A DNA stretch of 15,455 bases from an uncultured Lachnospiraceae bacterium. GTDB lineage: Bacteria; Bacillota; Clostridia; Lachnospirales; Lachnospiraceae. Of the stretch, positions 1 to 5,435 are shown one piece after another. Every line of letters starts with the position of its first letter. Position 1 is the first letter of the stretch. The translations under genes were made by a program, and so were the position numbers. Below the pieces are notes generated by a model. That model was not told the origin of the DNA. It was given only the letters and a program-made list of their open reading frames with translations, and made no database searches. The stretch lies in the NCBI GenBank assembly GCA_946633495.1, contig CAMPAX010000032.1, positions 1 to 15,455 on the forward strand. The letters run 5' to 3'.

Positions 1-54
1 AAAGAGGTGGGGCTGAATCGTTCAGGGTGCGTTACGGAAGAACGCGCCTCATAA
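1..54 (+). CDS. Possible 3' end of an upstream gene (partial)
   Basis: Frame 1 is open from the window edge to a TAA at 52-54, giving 17 residues that end in EERAS. Nothing identifies a family. The fragment would end 20 bp before the phosphatase start, a normal operon spacing. A window-edge reading frame of this length is easily accidental, so this is only a suggestion. Confidence 0.2.
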   Translation, partial: KEVGLNRSGCVTEERAS

Positions 55-74
55 AGAAAAATGGAGGAAGGACC

Positions 75-869
75 ATGAGTGTAAAGTTACCATATGAAAC
101 AATTCGCAATATCCGGGATCTGGGTGGAGAGATTACAGGTGACGGCCGAAAGATCCGGTCCGGGAGACTGATCCGGTCCGGTCAGATGCCGGAGCTTTCA
201 GAAGCAGACCGGAAGAGCCTGTCGGACTCGGTCAGCGTGGTCGTTGATTTTCGAACGGATATGGAGCGGGAGCTGAAGCCGGAAGAGGAACTTCCGGGAA
301 TTGAATACCATCATATTTCCATCGTGGGAAGCTTTACGGCGGGTATTTCCAGAGAAGGAAAATCAGATAAGGAGCTCCTTGGTGCACTCCTTATGAAACC
401 GGCAGAGGCGAAGGCATATATGTGTAAGATGTATCAGAGCATTGCACTGAGTGATTATGCTTATTCACAGTATGCTTCTTTTTTCAGGATCCTTCTGGAG
501 GACCATGAGAAAGCGGTTCTCTGGCACTGCACCGCAGGGAAGGACCGGGCAGGTGCGGCAGCGGCAATGATCGAAGAGATTCTCGGTATTCCACGGCAGG
601 TGATCGTGGAGGAGTATCTTCGGTCGAATCAGTATCTGGTGGGCGAGGATCGGATGGTAACGGAGCTGGTGAATAAAGAGACGGGAATGGAAAATCCTGT
701 CGCGGCCGAATCGATCCGGTATCTGCTGGGGGCCGAGCAGGAGTATATCGAAACCTTTTTCGGGACCGTAGATGAGAGGTTTGGAAGCTTTGAAGCCTTC
801 GTACATGAGGGCCTCAGGCTGACAGAAGCGGAAGTTGAGACACTGAAGAAATTGTATCTGACGGACTGA
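75..869 (+). CDS. Tyrosine/dual-specificity protein phosphatase (Y_phosphatase3-like)
   Basis: The 264-residue product carries the cysteine phosphatase signature HCTAGKDR at residues 151-158. Cys152 is the expected nucleophile and Arg158 the phosphate-binding arginine. The N-terminal NIRDLGG (12-18) and RSGRLIRSGQ (28-37) elements and a VVDFRTDMERE segment (about 56-66) are typical of the bacterial COG2365/Y_phosphatase3 family. These cytoplasmic enzymes dephosphorylate phosphotyrosine and sometimes phosphoinositides or other phosphoesters; the substrate here is unknown. I chose the ATG at 75 rather than the in-frame ATG at 27 because GGAGG at 63-67 lies 7 bp before it and homologous N-termini begin near the NIRDLGG motif. 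The stop codon falls inside the first unit of a degenerate tandem repeat. No signal peptide or membrane segment is visible. The gene converges with rlmH. Confidence 0.9.
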   Translation: MSVKLPYETIRNIRDLGGEITGDGRKIRSGRLIRSGQMPELSEADRKSLSDSVSVVVDFRTDMERELKPEEELPGIEYHHISIVGSFTAGISREGKSDKELLGALLMKPAEAKAYMCKMYQSIALSDYAYSQYASFFRILLEDHEKAVLWHCTAGKDRAGAAAAMIEEILGIPRQVIVEEYLRSNQYLVGEDRMVTELVNKETGMENPVAAESIRYLLGAEQEYIETFFGTVDERFGSFEAFVHEGLRLTEAEVETLKKLYLTD

Positions 870-968
870 ATCGAGTATCATATGAACGACGGACTGAACC
901 GCATATAACATATGTTCCAATGGAGTGAACTATGTATCATATGAACTGACAGACCGAACCGTATATTC
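860..968. repeat. Four degenerate tandem repeat units of about 28-31 bp
   Basis: Units run at about 860-887, 888-918, 919-946 and 947-968. The shared core is GACGGACTGAAYCG followed by an AT-rich part containing CATATG. CATATG palindromes occur at 879, 909 and 938, so they are phased at 29-30 bp. Units 1 and 2 share 13 of 14 bases at their starts, and units 1 and 3 share about 21 of 28. The block covers the last codons and stop of the phosphatase gene and fills most of the convergent gap to rlmH. Confidence 0.7.
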
Positions 969-1027
969 TCTAAGCTGATGGAGGATAGAATAACTTCGGT
1001 CAGAATGAAAAATCATAACGAATCAGG
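870..1027. other. Convergent intergenic region between the phosphatase gene and rlmH
   Basis: Beyond the tandem repeat (to about 968) I see no clear intrinsic terminator for either gene. A 19-codon frame starting at ATG 978 runs into the rlmH end on the opposite strand but has no RBS and is not called. Confidence 0.5.
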
Positions 1028-1507
1028 TCATTTATGATAGGGCTCATTTCTCTGGATGCGGTATGCGCGGTAGATCTGCTCCAGAAGGATCACCCGCATC
1101 AGCTGGTGCGGGAAGGTCATGGCTGAGAAGCTGATCTTTTGGTCTGCCCGGGAGAGCACCGCATCGGAAAGCCCAAGTGAACCGCCGATCACGAACTGGA
1201 TATGGCTGGTACCATTTACTGCCAGCCGATCCATCGCCTCGGCGAAGCCTTCACTGGAGTAACTTCGTCCGTCGATAGCCAGAGCAATCACAACTGCATT
1301 TTCGGACATTTTGGAAAGAAGGCGTTCGCCTTCTTTTTCTTTGATCTGGCGAACCTCCGTATCGCTTGCGTTGTCCGGCGTCTTCTCGTCGGTCACCTCG
1401 ATCTCATTCAGCCGGCAGTAGCGGCTGAGTCGTTTTTTGTATTCTTCCAGCGCGTCGCGGAAGAACTTCTCTTTTATCTTTCCTACACATAAAATATCGA
1501 TTTGCAT
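1028..1507 (-). CDS. rlmH: 23S rRNA pseudouridine-1915 N3-methyltransferase RlmH
   Basis: The 159-residue product has the length and layout of RlmH (former COG1576/YbeA, SPOUT class). It begins MQIDILCVGKIKEKF, has the SAM-binding FVIGGSLGLS loop at about residues 105-114 and ends with the hallmark YRAYRIQRNEPYHK. The family methylates N3 of pseudouridine 1915 in helix 69 of 23S rRNA, acting as a trefoil-knot dimer on assembled 70S ribosomes. I used the ATG at 1507 rather than the longer frame from 1597, because the extra 30 residues are unlike the family and AGGAAA lies 8-9 bp upstream of 1507. The gene follows the anion permease on the same strand with a 105-bp gap, so it may be read from the permease promoter, although no strong terminator or separate promoter is visible between them. 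Confidence 0.95.
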   Translation of the reverse strand: MQIDILCVGKIKEKFFRDALEEYKKRLSRYCRLNEIEVTDEKTPDNASDTEVRQIKEKEGERLLSKMSENAVVIALAIDGRSYSSEGFAEAMDRLAVNGTSHIQFVIGGSLGLSDAVLSRADQKISFSAMTFPHQLMRVILLEQIYRAYRIQRNEPYHK

Positions 1508-1612
1508 GGGATGGGTTTCCTTTATATTGTAATGGGATAGGTGTACGGTCCGGGGACGATCCGACGTTTGCCTGCCCCTTCTCGTGTCAGCGGTCATCGG
1601 ATCTTTGATATG

Positions 1613-2734
1613 TCATCGGATCAGAAGGTGCAGCCCGTAGAGCAATCCCAGGAAAATGATGTTGATGATGGTAAACTTCAGCAGATACCCCTCGCCGGGC
1701 TTTCTTTCCTTTGCATAAAATTTATACGTGATAAGGCTTGCCATGCTGGCGATCAGGGTTCCGAGACCTCCGAGATTTACGCCTACTGCCAGAGCGCTTC
1801 CATTTGCCGTAAAGGCGGAGAGCAGCATGGCGGCGGGAACATTACTGATGATCTGAGAGGAAAGCACTGCGGTGAGCGTGACATTTTGATCCACGATCTT
1901 TGTCAGTGTGTTCCGGATGGCGTCGATCCGCCCCAGATTCCCGATCAGGATGAAGAAGAAGACGAAGGTGATCAGCAGCGCATAATCCACCTTTTTAAAA
2001 CTGCGGAAATCCATGACCAGTACCACAGCAGCCACGATTCCCAGCATGATCCCCCAGTGAAGGGCTCCCACTACGGTAAGGAGGCAGATGAGGAACAGCA
2101 CCATGTAGATCACCAGCCGGGGCAGGCCTGGACGTTCCACCTCATGCACGGTGGCCTGATCCAGTGTATGATCCGTTCGGTTCAGAAGGAAGACCGAGAG
2201 GCAGAGCAGCACCAGGGAGGCCAGACTGTAAGGAAGCATCAGCAGGGTGAATTTCGAAAGGGAGAAACCGTACTCCGTGAAGAGATACAGATTCTGCGGA
2301 TTTCCGATGGGGGTCAGCATGCTTCCCAGGTTTGCTGCCACGGTCATCAGGATCAGTGTGTAAATGGTCCGTCTTCGGTCTCCGAATGCCGCCAGAAGAA
2401 GCAGTGCAAAGGGAACCAGCGTCACCAGCGCCACATCGTTGGTCAGCAGCATGCTGAGGAAGAAGGACAGAAGTACCAGAAAGAGGGAAATGTAACGCTC
2501 CGAATGAATCCGGCCCAGCAGTCTGTTTGTCAGGTAGTCGAAGGTACCGATCCGTACCAGTGCCCCGACAACCAGCATAAGTGAGAAAAGGATCGCCAGC
2601 ACACGGAAGTTTACATAATCCAGATATTCTTTGTCCGGAGGAACAAAGAAGCAGGAGATGGCTGCAAGGATTCCGGATACCACCAGGATGGTATCCGTCT
2701 TTATAAAATGCAGAACTTTATCTTTCATGATCAT
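1613..2734 (-). CDS. SLC13/ArsB-type anion (dicarboxylate/citrate-like) permease
   Basis: The 373-residue product is a highly hydrophobic polytopic membrane protein with about ten or more predicted helices. It contains two landmarks of the CitM/ArsB/DASS-type ion transporter superfamily: LLTNDVALVTLVPF (about residues 96-109) and ANLGSMLTPIGNPQNLY (about 134-150). Related families carry the same Asn-Thr/Asp-Val and SNxxxP-like elements in their re-entrant hairpins, where substrate and Na+ bind. The size fits the short bacterial branch; the substrate (dicarboxylate, citrate, arsenite or other anion) cannot be assigned. Two candidate starts, ATG 2734 and ATG 2728, both lack a purine-rich RBS: the bases just upstream read CCCCTTCCCT. 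A short leader ORF with a very good RBS ends 11 bp before the start (see 2746-2781), which suggests reinitiation. It is transcribed away from purB, from a good promoter at 2839-2867. Confidence 0.85.
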   Translation of the reverse strand: MIMKDKVLHFIKTDTILVVSGILAAISCFFVPPDKEYLDYVNFRVLAILFSLMLVVGALVRIGTFDYLTNRLLGRIHSERYISLFLVLLSFFLSMLLTNDVALVTLVPFALLLLAAFGDRRRTIYTLILMTVAANLGSMLTPIGNPQNLYLFTEYGFSLSKFTLLMLPYSLASLVLLCLSVFLLNRTDHTLDQATVHEVERPGLPRLVIYMVLFLICLLTVVGALHWGIMLGIVAAVVLVMDFRSFKKVDYALLITFVFFFILIGNLGRIDAIRNTLTKIVDQNVTLTAVLSSQIISNVPAAMLLSAFTANGSALAVGVNLGGLGTLIASMASLITYKFYAKERKPGEGYLLKFTIINIIFLGLLYGLHLLIR

Positions 2735-2742
2735 AGGGAAGG

Positions 2743-2776
2743 GGATCAGCTATGGAAAAACCTGCTAAGCCGATCC
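2743..2776 (-). other. Stem-loop in the permease 5' leader
   Basis: On the transcript strand GGATCGGCT pairs with AGCTGATCC (one G-U pair). The arms are at 2768-2776 and 2743-2751, with a 16-nt loop. It lies inside the leader ORF and ends 8 bp before the permease ATG. No U-tract follows, so it is not a terminator. A ribosome translating the leader would melt it. Confidence 0.45.
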
Positions 2777-2781
2777 GACAT
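2746..2781 (-). CDS. Putative 11-residue leader peptide of the anion permease
   Basis: An ATG at 2781 is preceded by AAGGAG about 6 bp upstream, one of the best ribosome binding sites in the window. It opens an 11-codon frame, MSDRLSRFFHS, that stops with TGA at 2748-2746. The permease ATG (2734) is 11 bp further on, in another frame, and has no RBS of its own. Reinitiation after the leader would explain this. The alternative is that an ancestral start at 2781 was separated from the permease frame by an indel; the permease N-terminus looks complete without it, so a leader is preferred. Confidence 0.4.
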   Translation of the reverse strand: MSDRLSRFFHS

Positions 2782-2838
2782 TTCCGTCTCCTTATCAAAG
2801 TAGGAATCTCGGGATCATTCCCGCAAACTCCACGAGGT

Positions 2839-2867
2839 ACTATACATCATGTGAAACATCGTGTAAA
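2839..2867 (-). promoter_or_regulatory. Sigma-70 type promoter for the anion permease (and possibly rlmH)
   Basis: On the minus strand TTTACA (2867-2862) and TATAGT (2844-2839) are separated by exactly 17 bp, each matching 5 of 6 consensus bases. The predicted start near 2832 gives a leader of about 98 nt that includes the leader ORF and stem-loop. Confidence 0.65.
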
Positions 2868-2889
2868 GAAGAAGGTTCCCGGAAAGGGA

Positions 2890-2918
2890 TTGAAAGGGTG
2901 AAAAAGAAATAGTATAAC
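2890..2918 (+). promoter_or_regulatory. Sigma-70 type promoter for purB
   Basis: TTGAAA (2890-2895) and TATAAC (2913-2918) are separated by 17 bp, each matching 5 of 6 consensus bases. A second candidate, the extended -10 element TGTTACAAT, lies at 2930-2938. The leader would be about 60-75 nt. I see no purine riboswitch aptamer in it. Confidence 0.6.
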
Positions 2919-2970
2919 AGAAGGTTTTATGTTACAATATGGCAGAAAAGGCTTCGGAGGAAGTGTTATC

Positions 2971-3003
2971 TTGCGTAAACAGAGAAAGGAAGAATCCCCA
3001 TGA
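2971..3003 (+). CDS. Possible 10-codon TTG-start mini-ORF coupled to purB
   Basis: GGAGG at 2956-2960 is followed 10 bp later by TTG 2971, opening MRKQRKEESP. Its TGA (3001-3003) overlaps the purB ATG as ATGA. purB has its own AAAGGA at 2985-2990, so coupling is not required. The start codon is weak and the overlap may be accidental. Confidence 0.2.
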   Translation: MRKQRKEESP

Positions 3004-4451
3004 GTGACAAGTATGTAAGTCCGCTTTCAGAGCGGTATGCAAGCAAGGAAATGCAGTATATCTTCTCCCCGGACAAGAAGTTCCGGACCTGGAGAAAGCT
3101 TTGGATCGCCCTGGCTGAGGCAGAGCAGGAGCTGAATCTTACTGCAGAAGACGGAAGCCCCCGGATCACGGATGAGATGCTGGAGGAACTTCGCGCCAAT
3201 GCGGAGAATATCAACTATGAGGTTGCGAAGGCGCGTGAGAAAGAGGTTCGCCATGATGTTATGTCCCACGTCTACGCTTACGGACAGCAGTGTCCGAAGG
3301 CGGCAGGCATCATTCACCTCGGTGCCACCAGCTGCTATGTCGGTGATAATACCGATGTGATCCTGATGACGGAAGCACTTCAGCTGGTTCGGAAGAAGCT
3401 GCTGAACGTGATGAACGAGCTTGCAAACTTTGCACTGAAATATAAGGACCTGCCGACACTTGCATTCACTCATTTCCAGCCGGCGCAGCCCACCACCGTA
3501 GGAAAGCGTGCGACGCTGTGGCTCCATGATCTGTATCTGGACCTGCAGGATGTGGACTATATGATCAGCCAGCAGAAGCTTCTGGGCTCCAAGGGTACCA
3601 CCGGTACCCAGGCCAGCTTCCTGGAGCTTTTCAACGGGGATCATGCGAAGGTCCGCCGTCTGGATGAGAGGATCGCGGAGAAGATGGGATTCGCGGGAGT
3701 ATATCCTGTTTCCGGCCAGACCTACAGCCGGAAGGTGGATTCCCGGGTGCTGAATGTCCTGTCCGGCATCGCCCAGTCCGCACATAAATTTACAAATGAC
3801 ATCCGTCTTCTTCAGCACCTGAAGGAGATCGAAGAGCCCTTCGAGAAGAACCAGATCGGTTCCTCTGCCATGGCGTATAAGAGAAATCCCATGCGTTCCG
3901 AACGTATCGCATCCCTGGCGGATTATGTGATCTCCGATGCCATGAACCCGGCGCTGGTCGCATCCACTCAGTGGTTCGAGCGCACCCTGGATGATTCCGC
4001 CAACAAGCGTCTCTCCGTACCGGAAGGTTTCCTTGCAGTGGATGGGATCCTGGATCTGTATCTGAATGTGGTGGACGGACTTGTGGTTTATGACAAGGTT
4101 ATCACCAAACGGTTCATGGAGGAGATCCCCTTCATGGCTACCGAGAATATCATGATGGATGCAGTAAAGGCCGGCGGAAACCGCCAGGAGCTTCATGAGA
4201 AGATCCGGACCTACTCCATGGAAGCAGGAAAGCAGGTGAAGCAGGAAGGAAAACCGAATAACCTTCTGGAGCTGATCGCGGCAGATCCTTCCTTCCACAG
4301 AAGCCTGGATGAACTGAAGTCCCTGATGGATCCGAAGCTGTATGTGGGCCGTGCTCCGCAGCAGACGGAAGAATTCATCGAAGAGGTGATCCGGCCGATC
4401 CTGGATGAGAATAAAGAGGAACTGGGGCTTACGGCAGAGATAAATGTCTGA
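3000..4451 (+). CDS. purB: Adenylosuccinate lyase PurB
   Basis: The 483-residue product has the fumarase/aspartase superfamily signature GSSAMAYKRNP at residues 287-297, with the catalytic serine in the flexible SSAM loop. It also has the substrate-binding RHDVMSH (84-90), GATS (108-111) and THFQPAQPTT (157-166) elements. The enzyme cleaves fumarate from SAICAR and from adenylosuccinate, so it acts twice in purine synthesis, and homotetramers share active sites. The length fits the longer lyases of the eukaryote-like/clostridial branch rather than the Bacillus type of about 430 residues. The start at 3000 has AAAGGA 9 bp upstream. A long minus-strand open frame over this gene is a codon-bias shadow. 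No intrinsic terminator with a U-run follows; the next gene begins 180 bp downstream after a candidate operator and promoter. purA, the preceding step in AMP synthesis, lies beyond the ABC/two-component cassette. Confidence 0.97.
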   Translation: MSDKYVSPLSERYASKEMQYIFSPDKKFRTWRKLWIALAEAEQELNLTAEDGSPRITDEMLEELRANAENINYEVAKAREKEVRHDVMSHVYAYGQQCPKAAGIIHLGATSCYVGDNTDVILMTEALQLVRKKLLNVMNELANFALKYKDLPTLAFTHFQPAQPTTVGKRATLWLHDLYLDLQDVDYMISQQKLLGSKGTTGTQASFLELFNGDHAKVRRLDERIAEKMGFAGVYPVSGQTYSRKVDSRVLNVLSGIAQSAHKFTNDIRLLQHLKEIEEPFEKNQIGSSAMAYKRNPMRSERIASLADYVISDAMNPALVASTQWFERTLDDSANKRLSVPEGFLAVDGILDLYLNVVDGLVVYDKVITKRFMEEIPFMATENIMMDAVKAGGNRQELHEKIRTYSMEAGKQVKQEGKPNNLLELIAADPSFHRSLDELKSLMDPKLYVGRAPQQTEEFIEEVIRPILDENKEELGLTAEINV

Positions 4452-4459
4452 CGAAAAAG

Positions 4460-4500
4460 TTTGGCATAGTCACTTTAAAGTCACTTTGGCATGGTACTAT
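4460..4500 (+). promoter_or_regulatory. Candidate response-regulator operator and extended -10 promoter of the ABC/two-component cassette
   Basis: AGTCACTTT is repeated exactly at 4468-4476 and 4479-4487 (11-bp period), and its centre forms the palindrome ACTTTAAAGT. TTTGGCAT occurs on either side, at 4460-4467 and 4485-4492. Directly after it, TGGTACTAT at 4492-4500 is a good extended -10, while no good -35 exists. Paired half-sites with 10-11 bp period covering the -35 region are the usual arrangement for activation by OmpR/PhoB-family regulators, and such a regulator is encoded in the cassette. Confidence 0.5.
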
Positions 4501-4506
4501 GCAAAA

Positions 4507-4560
4507 CGGTTCCGCATCACGGATGCAGCCCTCCTGTGGACTTTCACGGATGCGGAACTG
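4507..4560 (+). other. Stem-loop with alternative pairing in the ATPase gene leader
   Basis: GTTCCGCATC (4509-4518) is a perfect inverted match to GATGCGGAAC (4549-4558), closed outside by C-G and G-U pairs. The left arm can instead pair locally, GCATC with GATGC (4514-4526), because TCACGGATGC is repeated at 4517-4526 and 4544-4553. The two foldings exclude each other. No U-tract follows the larger one. The rest of the 180-bp gap (4561-4631) is AT-rich and holds only the ATPase RBS. Confidence 0.45.
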
Positions 4561-4631
4561 CAAACCCCCTTTAAATCCTTATTAAATCCTTTACCATTTA
4601 TTCCCAAGATCCACGACAGAAAGGTAGAACG

Positions 4632-5312
4632 ATGGAAATCCTGCGAGTGGAACATTTATCGAAGATTTACGGAAGCGGAGTAACGGAGGTACGGGCTGTG
4701 GATGATGTCAGCTTCTCGGTGGAGAAGGGCGAATTCCTCTGTATCATCGGAGCCTCCGGAAGCGGGAAATCAACCCTGCTTCATCTCCTTGGCGGTGTAG
4801 ACCGTCCGACCTCGGGCAAGGTTTATATTGACGGGGAAGATATCTATGCGCAGGATGACGACACTCTGGCGATCTTTCGCAGAAGACAGGTGGGGCTTAT
4901 TTACCAGTTCTACAATCTGATCCCGGTACTGACCGCAGAGGAGAATATCACGCTCCCCTGCGATCTGGACGGGAGAGATGTGGATCCCGAGAAACTGAAG
5001 GAACTGATCCGAAGTCTCGGGCTGGAAGGTCGGGAACATCACCTTCCGAGTCAGATGTCCGGTGGCCAACAGCAGCGGGTTGCCATCGGACGTGCTCTGA
5101 TCAACCAACCGGCCATCATTCTCGCGGATGAGCTTACCGGTAATCTGGACAAAAAAGCCAGTGATGAGATCATCGCGCTGCTTCAGCGTGCAAATACGAC
5201 GACGGGGCAGACCATCATCATGATCACCCATGATCTGGAGATCGCGGCGCAGGCCGATCGTGTGATCACGATTCAGGATGGGACAATAAAAAAAGATGTA
5301 AAGAGGGGATGA
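4632..5312 (+). CDS. ABC transporter ATP-binding protein (MacB/LolD/SalX-type partner of an FtsX permease)
   Basis: The 226-residue product is a complete nucleotide-binding domain: Walker A GASGSGKST at 40-48, Q-loop Gln92 in YQFYNL, signature MSGGQQQR at 142-149, Walker B IILADE at 162-167 and switch His200. Size and motifs match ATPases that dimerise on FtsX-fold permeases and drive mechanotransmission or peptide resistance rather than ordinary import. The D-loop region reads DELTGNLD where the family nearly always has DEPTGNLD. The start has AAAGG 7 bp upstream. The gene is first in a same-strand cassette with the permease, response regulator and kinase. Its stop codon TGA forms the triloop of a terminator-like hairpin. 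The candidate direct-repeat operator at 4468-4487 suggests autoregulation. Confidence 0.95.
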   Translation: MEILRVEHLSKIYGSGVTEVRAVDDVSFSVEKGEFLCIIGASGSGKSTLLHLLGGVDRPTSGKVYIDGEDIYAQDDDTLAIFRRRQVGLIYQFYNLIPVLTAEENITLPCDLDGRDVDPEKLKELIRSLGLEGREHHLPSQMSGGQQQRVAIGRALINQPAIILADELTGNLDKKASDEIIALLQRANTTTGQTIIMITHDLEIAAQADRVITIQDGTIKKDVKRG

Positions 5313-5322
5313 TCCCCTTTTT
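5300..5322 (+). terminator. Terminator-like hairpin whose loop is the ATPase stop codon
   Basis: AAAGAGGGGA (5300-5309) pairs with TCCCCTTTTT (5313-5322; one G-U), and the 3-nt loop TGA (5310-5312) is the stop codon. The GC core is five pairs and the U-tract is five bases, so termination would be partial. It lies between the first and second cassette genes, where it could lower permease transcript relative to ATPase transcript. Confidence 0.45.
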
Positions 5323-5333
5323 CGATGAAATGA

Positions 5334-5375
5334 AGTGCGAAGAAACCAAACTATTATGAATGGATTCTTCGCATT
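5334..5375 (+). other. Long stem-loop between the ATPase and permease genes
   Basis: TGCGAAGAA (5336-5344) is a perfect inverted match to TTCTTCGCA (5365-5373). Internal CCA/TGG pairs (5346-5348 with 5361-5363) extend the stem around a 12-nt AT-rich loop, and one more A-T pair closes it outside. No U-run follows. It may be an mRNA processing or stabilising element within the cassette transcript. Confidence 0.5.
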
Positions 5376-5411
5376 ATGTATGATAGATCCATTTATGATG
5401 GAAGGACGATC

Positions 5412-5435
5412 ATGAGGCAGGTATCCGGGCAGTGA
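5412..5435 (+). CDS. Putative 7-residue leader ORF coupled to the FtsX-like permease
   Basis: ATG 5412 is preceded by GGAAGGA (5400-5406) at good spacing and opens MRQVSGQ. Its TGA (5433-5435) overlaps the GTG start of the permease (5432-5434) as GTGA. The permease start itself has only a poor purine stretch upstream. A ribosome finishing the mini-ORF would be placed exactly on the permease start, the classic geometry of termination-reinitiation. Confidence 0.4.
   Translation: MRQVSGQ

Noticed and set aside
978..1037. 19-codon plus-strand ORF after the phosphatase repeat
   Set aside because: No RBS and it runs into the 3' end of rlmH on the other strand.
1541..2584. 347-residue plus-strand open frame opposite the anion permease
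   Set aside because: Rich in Gln, His and Asp with no recognisable fold, and fully antisense to a clear membrane transporter; a codon-bias shadow.
2919..2999. Purine riboswitch before purB
   Set aside because: The leader is short and I cannot see the conserved loop and junction sequences of the purine aptamer.
3027..4298. 423-residue minus-strand open frame opposite purB
   Set aside because: No family features or RBS; the purB frame is unambiguous. Long antisense frames arise here from the codon use of the real gene.
4444..4683. 79-codon frame starting within the last purB codons
   Set aside because: Lacks an RBS, runs across the candidate operator and promoter and 52 bp into the ATPase gene, and has no recognisable features.
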